Shown here: positions 1 to 11,325 of the stretch, in pieces
Position numbering within the stretch: position 1 is the stretch's first letter
Layout: every line of letters begins with the position of its first letter
From: Symsagittifera roscoffensis
Lineage: Eukaryota; Xenacoelomorpha; Acoela; Convolutidae
Direction: 5' to 3'
Length of the DNA stretch: 64,000 bases
NCBI RefSeq assembly: GCF_963678635.1
Contig: NC_087064.1
Span: 22,802,509 to 22,866,508, forward strand
Notes under the pieces: model-generated
The model's database searches: none
What the model saw: the letters and a program-made list of their open reading frames with translations, nothing else
What the model was told of the DNA's origin: nothing
Made by a program: the position numbers and the translations under genes

Positions 1-1100
1 TATTTGTGCCATGATATGAGTTGTCTAATTACTGAGTCAAAACTTTGGTATTGTCTTTGAAGTTCAAGTGTAAGTTTTTCTGTTGGTGGCAGAAAATTAT
101 TTTCAATTTCTAGTTTTGATAGGGGAATTGTGTCGAGTCATGGAGGTTAAAAATTTGATTTATTGTGTATTTTAAATCATTCGTTTGTGGTCCTGATAAA
201 TTTATTTTATCGGTCAAAATTTCTTTTTCAATTAATGGAAAAAGGTCTTTTTTTATGCGATTGTTGTTTCGTTTTCTTTTGTTCAGTATAATTTTTGATC
301 CATTGTGAGTATGGAATTGGTTTAAAGGTGGATGTACCTAATAAATCAACTTCGTAGTGATTGTTTTGGCAATCTAAGTAGAGTGGAAAATGTTGTAAAT
401 TATTTATTTGTGATTGATCAATGTCGGTTTTTACTGCGTATTTGCATTCTAATCGGGGTGATTTTTCATCTTTTGCGAGATAGAATTTAATATTTTTTGG
501 TAATTCAGCTGTAGTTTTTCGTGTTAGTAGTTCAGGTGGTGTGTTTTTACTTAATGTATCTGGTAATGCAAGGTTTTTTCCTGCTGTCCAAACTATATGT
601 AAGTTTGGGAATTTCATTAAAATTAATTGAATTCTATAAACTCTATGATTAGGATTTGATTTTTGTGTGAAGAGAAATATAATTGGTTTATGATCTGTAA
701 ATAGAACTGTTGGGTGTTTTGATCCAAGTATCAGAAATTCGTACTATGTAAGTGTATAAATTATAGCTGTACATTCTCTCATTAGAGTAGAGAGTCGTAG
801 CTCGGCTTGTGTGAATAATCGTGAATTTGGTGATATAAGATTCAATTTATTTGTTCCACTATGTGATTGTAGTAATGCTGCGCCGACGCCAAATTTTGAA
901 GCATCGCACATTGCATAGAATGGTTTATTTGGATCTGGAATTGCGTTTGAAATTTGTTCTGTCAAAAGTTTTTTAATTTCTTCAAATCGAGTTTGATGTT
1001 CAGTGGTCCATTCAAAAATATTTTGTTGTCTGAGGATGTTATAAAAAGAAATTAAGTATAACTGCATTTTGTAAACATATTTACTTAAGAAATTCAACAT
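1..1100 (-). pseudogene. pol: RNase H and pre-integrase linker of Gypsy pol
   Basis: In the same frame as RT, after the 1110 stop, the connection domain (LNFLSKYV, FEWT..HQTRFEEIKKLL) leads into RNase H with the first catalytic Asp in YAMCDASKFGVGAALLQ near 900. A glutamate-bearing helix (LRLSTLMRECTAI) follows. After a TAG at 744-746 the third Asp appears in VLFTDHKPI, and the segment ends with IVWTAGKNLALPDTLSKN. The linker runs to a stop at 228. At about 1-115 the protein sense resumes (KLTLELQRQYQ and onward), as expected just before the integrase zinc-binding domain, which lies outside the window. Confidence 0.85.
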
Positions 1101-1109
1101 TCCAAGGAC

Positions 1110-2430
1110 TTATTGGATTTTCTTTTTATTTGTAGGTGGTTGAAGTTTTTGGATTGCATCGATGCGTGATTTTATTGGGGTGATGGTATTTCGTTCAATA
1201 TTATGTCCTAAAAATTTAACGCGTGTTAAGAAAAAATGTGATTTATCGGGGGCTGCTTTCAGATTTTTGTTCTGAAGTATTTTATGATATTGTTCCAAAG
1301 CTGTAAACATTTCTCCTTTAGTTTGTGATTGCATGAAAACATCGTCTAGATATGTGATTGCATTTTTCTTGAGTATTAATGGTCTAAAAATTTTACTCAT
1401 GAAAGCTGAAAAAGCTGCTGGTCCTATGGATATTCCATAGAATAATCGATTAAATTCGTATTGTTGATTTCCAATAACAAATTGTGTTAAGCGTCGTGAT
1501 TGTTCATCTAGTGGCATTTGATTATAAGCACTATTCATATCTGCGGTTGTGAAGTATTTACCATTTATCTTTGTTAAGATAACTTGTATTGGTTCAATAG
1601 GCCAATTGCATTTTGATTCGTCAATTAGTGAATTCAGATATCTAGCGTCTAAAACTATTTTTAGTGATTCACCTTTTGCTAGAATGATAACAGGGTTGAT
1701 GAAGGTATTACCTTTTGGTTGTTCCTCTTTTTTTACTGGTGATATAATTTCTTATTGTTCCAAAATTTCAAGTATTCTATTTACCTTGTCGTGTAAGTGA
1801 ATCGGTACTTTACTTGCTCTTTGTTTTTTGAACACTGAGTCAGGTTTTAATGGGAGGTGTCGTGATGAACTAATTTTTCCAACGTCAAATTTTGATGTTG
1901 CGTAGACTGTGGAATATTTTATCAGTTGTTTAGCTAATTTGTCAAATTCATCTTGTGTGATTTGTGAATGTTGAAAATTAAACATTGTTAAAAAGTTTTG
2001 TTGTTCTGTTGTATAATTTGTTATATTGAATGTTGGTTTAAAATTTAGTGTTTTTGTGAAGTAATCTGTATTTCTTTTTTCATTACTTATTATATTATTT
2101 ATGGATAATTCTTCGTCAAGAACTGTTGATTGACAATTATCTAATAGTTGTAATATATTATTTACCCTATATGCTACTTCATTTATAGGTGAAGTTGTAG
2201 CATTCGTTTCACAATATCCCAATAGTCTTAAAGGTAGTGTCATTCGATATGGTGTATTATTATATACGTGTAGTGAAATAATATCGAAATTTGTGTTTTT
2301 TAGATATTTTATGGTTGAGATTGTAATTTTGAAAAATTGGTGAATGGGTTTAAATTCGAAATCTGACTTGAGAAGCTGTTGTTTGTTTTGACTTTTGTCA
2401 TACTGATGAACTTGTTTTATTGAAAAAATT
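1110..2430 (-). pseudogene. pol: Reverse transcriptase of Gypsy pol
   Basis: One frame is continuous from about 2430 to 1110 apart from a TAA at 1752-1754. The first 200 residues form the pre-RT connector. The palm and fingers begin near 1750 with a K-x-x-x-x-F-I-N-P pattern and L-D-A-R-Y-L-N. The first catalytic Asp is in FTTADMNSAY at about 1540, then comes FNRLFYGISIGPAAF, then the active-site YLDD at 1341-1352, followed by KFLGH. This order is typical of Ty3/Gypsy RT. The gene ends at TAA 1110-1112, beyond which RNase H continues in the same frame. The element is therefore interrupted by nonsense rather than by a natural gene end. Confidence 0.9.
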
Positions 2431-2972
2431 ATATATATTTCCTGATAGTGGTTTCAGGTGTTTCCGTTCTTGATTATGAATGGGGTAAAATTTTGAGAAA
2501 AATGGTGGTTGTTTGTTTAATCTTTGGAAGAATGTTAAGGCTGTGTTTTTTGTTTTTGTATATTTGTCTTTGATATAGATTTTACTATTTAAGATGTTTA
2601 TTGTTGGTATATATTTAAAAATAAACGGTATGCCAATGATATTGAGCTTAATATCAGTAATATGAAATGTTTGTTTAAATGGCTTGTTCAGAATCTTGTT
2701 TTGTTCCATTGTTCTTGTGGGAACAAGGAATAGTTGGATTTTTCCATAGTTTACTAATGTTGATCCTTGTGCTGTTGCCAATTCACTAGATGTTTCAAGA
2801 GGTGTTAAATTTGGGTGCAGTGTTTTAATTTCAATCCATGTGGGAATAATAATTATATTTGATTCTGCTCCTGAGTCAATTAAAAAATCAATTTCAAGAT
2901 CTGGTGGTTGAAATTCTTTACTTCTTGGACTTTCTAGGAGAAGTGGGATTGTCCAAATTTTTTCTCTTGGTT
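2398..2972 (-). pseudogene. pro: Retropepsin-type aspartic protease of Gypsy pol
   Basis: The catalytic triad DSG lies at 2869-2877 in the context FLIDSGAESNIIII, matching the retropepsin motif of hydrophobic residues, D-S/T-G-A and a following hydrophobic strand. A second hydrophobic segment (IKLNIIGIPFIFKYIPTINI) at about 2650-2570 could be the flap and C-terminal strands. Retropepsins of this class dimerise to process the Gag-Pol polyprotein. The frame closes with TGA at 2398. The reverse-transcriptase frame is already open and overlapping from about 2430, so pro and RT are separated by an indel or a second shift. Confidence 0.82.
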
Positions 2973-3341
2973 GTTTTTTTTTGTATATTTTGATAAATAT
3001 GTCTCGTGTTTGAGCATTGTATTTCGTCTTTTTTTATCAGGTTTAATTACAGTGTTAATTTCGTTTACTTCTTGTGTAGTTTGTGTATTTTTAATAATGG
3101 GTCTAATGTAATAATTATGGAGAAGTTCCAATTGATTTTCGTATATGTGTAAAGTAAAGGGTTGTTCATATATGCTAGGTTCATAGGCGTTTTCGATTGT
3201 TATCATATTTACAGCGATGGTATTATCTGTATCACTTTCAGTATCTGTTGATTCACAATTAATGTGGTTTAATTGTAATTCGTTACTTCCTGTGTCATCA
3301 ATACCTGGGGGGTCCGAAGTTGTTTCTTCATTTGTTTGCAC
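2934..3341 (-). pseudogene. Gag C-terminal / pre-protease segment
   Basis: This open frame of about 135 codons links the nucleocapsid tail to the protease. Upstream sense (Tyr/Arg/Asn-rich) extends in the same frame to about 3450 without an ATG. The first part is acidic (a Thr/Glu/Ser/Asp stretch); the end is basic (Lys-rich). It terminates with TAG at 2934-2936, about 37 bases after an in-frame A_AAA_AAC heptamer. A -1 shift at that heptamer would enter the protease frame. No domain is recognised. I infer a spacer at the gag-pro boundary. Confidence 0.5.
2973..2979 (-). promoter_or_regulatory. Candidate -1 ribosomal frameshift heptamer A_AAA_AAC
   Basis: On the minus strand a run of nine A followed by C gives the heptamer AAAAAAC, positioned as A_AAA_AAC in the frame of the upstream ORF. 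Slipping back one base moves the ribosome exactly into the protease frame, which is open across this point. This heptamer is a classical -1 frameshift signal in retroelements. A single-base indel in the homopolymer would give the same appearance, and this copy is otherwise decayed. Confidence 0.45.
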
Positions 3342-3631
3342 TTGATTTATGTGTCTTTGATGCTTTGGTGTGTTACTTCTGTATCGATGTTTAAAATCGG
3401 GGTAACGGTTAATATTCCTATGGGGTGATTGGGAATAATTTCTGTATCTATGTAACTTGAGTTTCGGTTTTGTGAATTATTTCTTTATCTGCTTTGATAG
3501 TTATCATTTGAGCTGTGATAACTTGATCTATTATATGAATTATTCCTTGATCTGTTGTTTGGGTAGTTTTGGGTAGAAGTGGAGTAACTTCTATTCCTAT
3601 TGTTTGAATAGTTTCTATTTCTGTTGTATGA

Positions 3632-4075
3632 TCAGTTTCGTGATTTATTGTTGGAGTAGGGTCTATTCCTTGGGTTTGAATGGGAACTGGATGCAGAAAC
3701 AAATTCTGTTGTGTTGGAATTCGATCGTGAATAGTTATTCCTTTTTTGGTTATTTTGACTATTCGATCGACTGTATCTATTTTGTGAGAAGTTTCGTGAA
3801 TTTCTTCGTTCGGGTGATCTACCTCTATAACTGGAGTTATATGGTGATTGATTTCTTGAATAATTTGAGTTACTTGGAAGTAGTTTTGCTGAACTATTAT
3901 TACTATATATGTTTTTGTTTGGTAGGTTTTGATCTTTTTTCATATATTGATAGAATGACTTATTTGGTTCTTTGTGCTTTTGAGGTTTATTCTGATTGTC
4001 TTGTTGTTTTTGTTTACATTCGGCAATACTGTGTCCGTATCGTCGGCAATAATTACACCATTTCTTGAAAGATGG
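3632..4075 (-). pseudogene. gag: Nucleocapsid: CCHC zinc knuckle and Ser/Arg/Asn-rich tail
   Basis: A perfect CX2CX4HX4C zinc knuckle (CNYCRRYGHSIAEC) is encoded at 4016-4057. It is followed by a Lys/Gln-rich linker and a low-complexity tail of about 100 residues rich in Ser, Arg, Asn and Tyr (to 3632). Knuckles of this type bind genomic RNA in retroviral and Gypsy nucleocapsids, and a basic Ser/Arg tail fits that role. The motif is in the main gag frame, but the 130 bases before it read sensibly only in the neighbouring frame. Two compensating indels have therefore accumulated. The tail runs into a stop at 3632, after which the low-complexity sequence continues in other frames. Confidence 0.8.
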
Positions 4076-4159
4076 TTTGCTTTAAAGTTTGGGTTCTTTT
4101 CATAGATGTTTAGTATTTCAGTGATTTTTTCAATCAGGTCTGTGTCTGATTCTTGTATG

Positions 4160-5503
4160 TTATTTAGAGTGTGTAGTATTTGTTTCAATCCGATTAACAT
4201 ACTGTAATTTTAAATTTTCTGTTTCCTCGAGTTTCATTGTGATTTCTGCTTGTTCTAGTTTATCTACTAATTTTCTAAAATCTGAATCTGGCTCTCGAAT
4301 TGAGGAAGGATGAGATGCTCTCTTTTTTATAGCTATTTTCCTTAATTGAGGTGTTAAGGTCATCATTTAAATTTCTGTCATTTTTGTGTTTTTGTAATCA
4401 TGTGTATTAAGTGAATATGTTTTTCGAACTAGTGTTTCAATTCGAACTGCTAATTGTTTAATTGTTTCATTTGGTAATCTGCGTATTTCGTTGCATAGAT
4501 TTTTTTGATGTTGTTTGTTTCTTTCAGAATCAAACATTTTTGAAAATTTCTGTGTGAATCTTTTCCAATCTGATTTTATTTCTATGGGTAGTACTGAAAA
4601 CCATTTTTGGGCTGCGCCATCTACTGTTGTTTGTATTAATGCTGTGCATCTATGTATCCAATTTTGATGGAGTGGTGTATTAAGTGGTTCAGGTCCTATA
4701 TTTAAAATTAAATTTGCTGTGACTGCGTTTAAATAGTCTTCTACAGAATATTCAGGGTCTCTTCCTGTGAATACCATCAGTGGTTTATTTGATTTTATTG
4801 ATGATCCACCCATGAGGTATGGATTCATAATCATCTGTAGTGATTCTGCGGCATTTGGCATTTGTGAGAAGTTTGTAAGTTGGTTTTTTGTTATTTCATG
4901 TTGTTGAAGGTAATATGGAAGTGGTATTTCATTTTGCATTCGAGTCGGTTGGTAAGAATGCATAGTCATTGGGTTTTGTGGCTGTATAGGTTGAAAAGAT
5001 TGTGTGTTAAATGGATTTTGTATATGCATTGGCTGTTGATTTTGCATATCTGTTGGATTTTGTGGGTAAATTTTCATATTTTGGGAAGGTTGAGATTGTC
5101 GCGGTCTCTGTGTGCGTTATTCTTTAGTATATGGTGCAAAAATATCTGGTTGATAGTAATCATCATCATCAGATGATAAGTAATTTGTGTTATAAGGTGT
5201 TTGTTGTTTTTTCTTATTTTGTTGAAAAAATGGATAATTTTCTCAATAATCCTGTGGAGGATGTGGATTATCTGGAAAATTTACTGAATTAGTCGATGTA
5301 TTTGGAAGATTCCAATAATGAGAACATACGTGGTTTAAGTTTTGTGTATTTTTTCGGGGGGGGGGGTTGATTTGTTTTTGATTGATGTACATAATTATAA
5401 TTGTGTTCTGCAAAAGTGTTTCTTGTGAACGTTTTCCGTATTTTTGACGGTTTTTTCTTTGGTCTAGATGTCTGACAGTCCATATGGGAATATTTTGGAG
5501 CAA
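4160..5503 (-). pseudogene. gag: gag, matrix/capsid-like region of Gypsy element
   Basis: A single frame runs from 5503 to 4160, interrupted by TGA (5243-5245), TAA (about 5117) and TAA (4367-4369). The first part is rich in Asn, Gln, Pro and Asp, including a DDDD run. It is followed by a Gln/Met/Pro-rich stretch (about 5070-4880) and then the capsid-like core at about 4790-4400, with the retrotransposon Gag pattern F-x-G-R-D-P near its start and W-x-x-F-x-x-x-F further on. In Ty3/Gypsy elements this region assembles the virus-like particle around the RNA. The frame is lost just before the zinc knuckle (changes near 4180 and 4075). The stops show that this copy cannot make intact Gag unaided. 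Confidence 0.75.
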
Positions 5504-6178
5504 CCGAAGGTTTAACGGTTTGACGGTTTAAGGTTTAACGGTTTAACGGATTGTAATGTTACTTGTGATAGTAATGTATTTGTATTTTTTGGTGTTGTGA
5601 GATTTGGACATATTGGTGAAATATTTTGTTGTGTAGTTGTTACTGTTGTTTGGACTACTTCTTCATTTATGAAGTGTGATGGTGTTTGAATATCTTGTTG
5701 TGTAAGATTTCTAGTTCCAATGAGATTTTCATTATGTATGACTGTTGAAAATAAGCTGTTATTTCGTGTATCAGGTTAAAATGTATTGTAATTTAATGGT
5801 GTTGCGTCAATCGTTAATGGTATTACTTTTACATAATCTTTGTGAAAAGATATTGTACTTATTGCCTGATTTGAGATATCCGCTGGAATGTTTAAAAATG
5901 CTGGATGAGACCATTCAGGGTCTCAAACATAATCTGATTGTTCTGCAATGACAGTGTCGTCATTGGTAATTTGGGGTCTAAAATTTTTTCTTGCTTGTGC
6001 GATTAAATCTAAATTGTGGGTAAAATACTCTATTATAAACCATGCTAAGATTCACGGATTATATTTAAAAATGTTGAAAATGCGGTGATATCGTTTCTTA
6101 CTTTTGTATGTTTGGATGTTTGGGTTGGTGATGTACTTTGAGCTTCTGTTTTTTCTAATATAGATATATAACTATATA

Positions 6179-6449
6179 TTATTGCAAAAACTTCGTTGAA
6201 TTTTGATTTTGTATGCTTTTGATATATTCTGTGAATACTTTTGAAAATTCTAAATCAATATCGTCTGTTTGGATTACATATTTACCATGAATTGTTCGTG
6301 GTGAGCTGAATTCTATGGTGTAGATTCCGTATTGATGTGTTAGGCTACATATGTCTTTCAAATAATGTCCTATAATATGTCTTTTGATTTTTATATCCGG
6401 GAAAAACTGCTAATTCATCTGGACTTTCGTCACTCTGAGTGTTGCTCAT
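6179..6449 (-). pseudogene. gag: gag N-terminal segment, Gypsy element (frameshifted)
   Basis: An ATG at 6447-6449 opens an acidic N-terminus beginning MSNTQSDESPDEL. After about 30 codons the sense passes into the frame that is open over 6179-6361, which reads as a globular segment (HQYGIYTIEFSSPRTIHGKY and onward). I read these as one original gag N-terminus broken by a small indel near 6370. The start is chosen because it is the first ATG upstream of the conserved segment on this strand. Between 6179 and 5503 the frames are broken and no clear product can be read. Assignment to gag rests on position upstream of the nucleocapsid motif rather than on a named domain. Confidence 0.45.
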
Positions 6450-8600
6450 TTTTTTGTTTGATGACTATTAATTTATAATTATCAATATGTCTAATTGGTT
6501 GATTCCAATTTTATAGATGTACTGGTTTGTGTTTATATTGCTTTTTTATTCTTCTTTTTCCTCTTTTTGATGAATTTGAAGTTGTTTCTGAATCGGAAAA
6601 ATATAACTGATCATGGATGGGGCAATTTTTATTTATTGATTCTTTTAATTTATAGTGCGTCTAGACTACTGGCTTCTGATTCGGAAAATGCATTTCTCTT
6701 TTTTGAAATTTTTTTCGTGTTATCTGTCTTCGTTTACTTATAATTTTTTTTTATATTGTTTGTCGTTTTGTTCGAATGCATCCAACTGTTTGTGTATGTG
6801 GGGTTATTACAGGATCGTATTTTTGGTTGTCTATTTCACAATTGTGTAAAACGATTGTTTGTTTATTTCCTAAATTGTTTAATGACATAAAGTTTAGGAT
6901 GAAGGATGCAAAAAGTTATTAGTGATTTTTAATTTCCTAGACTGTTAGTCCTTACGATTTTTTGGTTAGCTTAACCTGGCTCTTTTTGTTCATTTGTTCA
7001 GGGTTGGAGAGAAAAGTATATCGATTCCGAAGAATGATTTTTACTTTCTCGTGGCTAGTCTAAGTTAAGGTGTTAACTTACTTAATCTTACTTAGGGGTA
7101 GTGATTGTGTTCAAGGGTTGGAGAATAGTAAATCGATCCGCAAGGTTCAGGCGTAATTAGAACGCAAGTAGTTCGTTAGATACTATTTTAAACTTACTAA
7201 GGTTAAGATTTATCCTGGGTCAGGTAAGAGGAGGGTTCAGGTGAAGAATGAATAAACGAAATTCTTCACTGTTTAGCCTAATTTGAATGGTTAGTGTTAT
7301 TAAAAATTTCTAATAGTCCTGGGTCTTTTGAAAAGGTTGGATAGTGAATCGACGTTTGAGGTCGTTAGACACTTGATAAGTGGGTGGGGGAGAACAAAAT
7401 TGTTCTTTTCGATCCAAGGATAAGCGTTGATGATCAGAATTTTAAGACTGATAAAATAGAAAATTTATTTAGATCCAAGGAAAGCCTTGATGATCTGATT
7501 TAAGATTAAATGAAATTAAGTTTAAAATGGTTTAAATTTATTTGGTAAAAGGTTTTAGTTTTTAATGATGTTAGTTGACTTGGGCTGTTATGTTTAGGTG
7601 ATGAAGCTGGAACAACAGGATGATTTATATATACTAACAATTTATTGTCATGCTACTAATTTTTATTTTTGTTTTCAATAAATATTTTTTCGAGTATGTT
7701 TTATATAATAATGCAGAAGTTGAGGGAACGATTTGAGATGTTTTTATCAATCGTTATTGTACAATAGTAATTTTGTTTAGCGCCTGAAATGATCATTGAA
7801 GATTTGCTTCAAGGTTTTTATGTTTGCAAATGAAAATCTAAATTCATTGCTAATAAGATTCTACATATAAAAGTTTGTGTTGGCTTTTGCCGTACAACCA
7901 TGAAACTAAATGGTAAGTTTCTATGTAGTCGTATGTCGTCTCTTGTCCGAGGTCTTTTTCCAATACCGGGTAGTTCTCGTATTGTGTGGAATAGCGGCTC
8001 AGATCTATTGAGTAGTAGAGACATTTCAATTAAGTTATTGTCGTATAACACTTTGAAAATGTTTTGTCTATTTTTTAATCTATTTTTGTTTAATTCTAAG
8101 CTATTAAGGTCTTTATTCGAGACTTATGGTCGCACCAGATGAGTTAGGTCCTTGAGGTTAACTCATAGAGTAACTTCGGATAGGGTACACCGTCTGCTCG
8201 TTACGCTATCTTATTTTCGGCCGGATAGATTCGTGCAACTTCTTAGTCTAATACCGATCCTAATCTTACTCTTATATCTACTAGTCTCAGGGTGTTTAAC
8301 TAGTCTCTGCTAGGCTCAATAGATCTAGAGTATACTGGCTTTATGGCGACTGCTGAAGTTCTCTTGGAGAGGTAACTAATTTCTAAGTTAAATTCAAATA
8401 TCTCTGGTGCTGAAACTACAAGTAATTTCAGCACTTACAAATAAGTGGGTTGTTAGTTAGATGGATTATGATTGGTTAAAATTAAATATTTTACAGTGGT
8501 AAAATATCTAATTTATCCAATAATAAAATGTAGTTTAGATCAGGTTCCAGTACCGTAATGTTTTTTTTATTTGCCTAACCGATAAAAAAAATTTGCATAA
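6450..8600 (-). other. Leader / probable 5' LTR zone of the Gypsy element, no genes
   Basis: No coding sense is seen. The minus strand has a TATA-like box (TATATAAATCA, 7621-7631) that could drive the leftward retrotransposon. Short imperfect repeats occur: a GGTTGGAGA...AATCGAT block at about 7003, 7115 and 7335, and a GATCCAAGGA...TGATGATC block at about 7410 and 7470. From 8130 to 8360 base composition is more even. Only one LTR could lie in this window, so LTR limits and the primer-binding site cannot be fixed by self-comparison. Confidence 0.35.
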
Positions 8601-11121
8601 CTGTTGGATAAGCCCTAGACTCGCACTTGGGTGTGGTAATTGGAAAGAAAATCAGCAAAACATCACATGGGAACCGCACGCGGTCCTGAACATAAATGTA
8701 ATTTTGATTAGTTTAGAAGAACAAGCCGACGGGACTTCAAGTCGAAGACGCAGCACATTTCACGCCCAATTAATCAAAATTTTCAAAGCTCTAGAAATTT
8801 TTCAAACGTATAGTAGTTTTGATAAAGGGTAGAAATTTCAGTCCATAAAAATAGTTTTTGAAAAAACTCAGTAAACTTGAAATGAGGATTGAAAAAACTA
8901 TCTTACTACAGTCTCGGGAAGTAGTAGGTAGTTGATACTTATGATTTCAACGAACCTATGAACCAAATAAATTTTTCTTCTCGTGTTTGTATGTTTACCT
9001 GCAATTGTTCAAAGTAAATCGTTGAAAGTTTGAGACACGCTATGAGAAACTTTTTGGAAGCAAGAAGCCAAATGAAAACTTGAAAAATTATTTGAGAGGG
9101 CGTAATAAAAGTATAAAAGGTTTAAGGGATGGTCTTTCTGTAGAAGCCTCCTCGCAAACAATAAAAAAGATTATAAAATGTTGGAATTAAATTGGTTCGT
9201 TGGGAAACTGAGGAGCTCAACTTAGTCTTTCTGCTAAATAAAAAGACAGACAAAAATTGAAAGAATTAGTAGTTCCTATGACAAAAATACTCGAAAACTA
9301 TCAGCGTTTTGAGCACTTAATGATCGAAACAAGCTGACAAAAAACTATTTCAGGAAAATTGGCTGCTCTAATCCATGCAAAAAATTATTATAAGCAGTTG
9401 TTTTATCTCGAAAAAATGTTCAGCTACGATGTGTCAAATTGTCAACTCTATCTCTTTCAAAGTTGCAAATAAAACGACAAACACGTGGAAAAAAAACAGG
9501 ACAGTTTTATTTTGCTCGTTTTAATTAAAAAAAGTACAAATTTATTGGTCTGACTGTACTTGGTAGCAGTTCAAGTAACAAAAAGTCCAAATAGTTTAAC
9601 AAAAAATGAATTAACTAAAATTGTAAATACATGTCCATACATGTCCATTTGTAATTGCCGGAAGATATGTGCCAAAAATCAAACAAAAATCAAAAATGTA
9701 AACTAATTTTCTGTTTACCAGTGCTCTGGCAATCTGTGCTTTTCGAGCCGATAACGTCCATGTATTTTGATAATTAGATGATGTTTTTGGTACTGGCAAG
9801 TATGCAAGACTTATATTCCCAATTGTGCTTTATTTTTTTATAATCGGCTACAAGTGATTTTAAATTAGACTCGGTTGCTTTAAAGACTTTCACATTATCT
9901 TTGAAGTTTTTGTATCCTCAACTTTTCTGATGAGCAAACTTGCTTTATTATATTTAAGTAATTCTTCATTTCGAGACTCCTCTTTGCTACTTGATAACGT
10001 TCAGCAGATTGAAATTTTAAACGATGCAAAAAATGAAGAAATTGACAAACAATTAATTGAACTCATTCAACTAAACGGAAACAAAACAAAAAGTAATTGT
10101 ACAAAATCAAACTTGATAAACTTTCCGTCTTACAGACCGACTTTCAAGTGTAGTTGGAATTTTTTTAGTTAAGTTTTATTTGTTAGACCGTAAGTCGACA
10201 AAAAACAAACAGATATGCGATAGTCTGACAATTGAAGTTTTGAAGAATTTGAAGAAACAAAAAAAAAGATCTGGCCTGCTTCCGAACTCTACCACGGAAG
10301 TTCCAAAAGCGTGTTCCTTACCTTTGGACCAAGTGGGAAGAGGCCTGAAAATTGTTGCTGTACCGCAATAAAGCAAGACTTACATGTATACAAAGATAAA
10401 CACATAATGGAAAAAAAAACAAGAACCAGATACTTGTCGCTCAAGAGAAGACTTGTTCACGGGAAAAAAGTCTAGTTCCCGATTACAAGTCAATTGCTCT
10501 AGCAAGTGGAAACAATTATTGGAACAAGTTGTGCTGATCGCATGGCTTATATATTTTTTCAATTGTTTGGCTACGAAACTGAGTAAAATTTATGGTTTTG
10601 TTCAAGTTTTTTTGTGTCTCTACTAATGGCTTAAATGTTTTACTGCGGATAGACGACCTATCTTTTTGTCATTATCTGGTCCGTGATTTTTTTTCTTCAA
10701 ATTTTACAGTTATGGGGACGTTTAATTGCAAAAAACAAGCATTTCTTTTGTTCTTATTGAGATCAACTGAGTGATTGAAGATGAAAATCAACATCAAACA
10801 TTTGAAAAAGCCATTTTTTTTTTATCTTTTGCGCAAAACTTTAAACTTGAAACAAAAAAGTGTTCTCTTGAATTCTGAATTTTTGTTAGAAGGGAGGTAG
10901 ATAGTGAGTTTTCTAATTAGCAAAAGTTTTGGATTGAATTGAGCTGAGAAACAATTTAAAAATCAATTTTGGTCAAGAACCGTTTTTTCTGGACAAAAAA
11001 CACAAGACTTCAACCACTTCATTCCAAAAATATAAAAGTTTAGTAGATATAACCTCAGAAAAAATCAATTGGACTGTAAAAGATTCCAATTGTACAATAT
11101 AAAGATGCCCTTTTATCTTAC
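8601..11121. other. Non-coding spacer
   Basis: AT-rich sequence with homopolymer A and T runs and no ORF I can support. The one recognisable item is a copy of a dispersed motif of about 55 bp at 10456-10510 (AAAAAGTCTAGTTCCCGATT is its core), which recurs near 26693, 33271, 48128, 54668 and 57494. No third GT25 exon homologous to 24387-24533 was found here. Confidence 0.5.
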
Positions 11122-11325
11122 AGCAACTCTCCTCGGTGACGAATGAACTCATCAATGGTAGCATTCAAGTCGTAATGAAAGTTGTCAATGTCAAATTGTT
11201 CCCATTCTATAACAAACTTGACGTCATCTTCCAAAATGAGAACCATTTCTAAACTCTTTTCCGCCATCTCAGTCCAAATTTGATAATGACTCAGAAAACA
11301 GCCCACCTCTCCCCACTTCATAGGC
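11122..11325 (-). CDS. GT25-like glycosyltransferase copy A, catalytic exon
   Basis: This 204-nt exon has a good acceptor (GCATAG before it) and donor (GTAAGA after it), with phase 2 on both sides. It encodes the glycosyltransferase family 25 core: P-M-K-W-G-E-V-G-C-F-L-S-H-Y-Q-I-W-T-E-M followed by V-L-I-L-E-D-D-V, where the E-D-D motif is the metal/sugar-nucleotide-binding acidic cluster of the family. Animal GT25 proteins (COLGALT type) add galactose to hydroxylysine of collagen in the ER, but the substrate here is unknown. It joins in phase to the exon at 15108-15220. The matching exon of copy B (26816-27019) has exactly the same length and ends in the same sequence. No downstream exon of copy A was found, so this copy may be truncated. 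Confidence 0.85.

Larger units (their letters stand above)
1..6449 (-). mobile_element. Decayed Ty3/Gypsy LTR retrotransposon, integrase end off the left edge
   Basis: Reading leftward on the minus strand, the order is gag, CCHC zinc knuckle, aspartic protease (DSG), reverse transcriptase (YLDD), RNase H and the pre-integrase linker. This is the Ty3/Gypsy (Metaviridae) order. The window ends before the integrase catalytic core, so the 3' LTR is not visible and the 5' LTR cannot be delimited by comparison. The copy is not intact. Stops interrupt otherwise continuous frames near 5243 (TGA), 5117 (TAA), 4367 (TAA), 1752 (TAA), 1110 (TAA) and 744 (TAG). Frame changes occur near 4180, 4075, within 3340-3640 and at 2400-2440. 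The coding strand is strongly A-rich. It is a fossil copy that is still readable at protein level. Confidence 0.88.
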
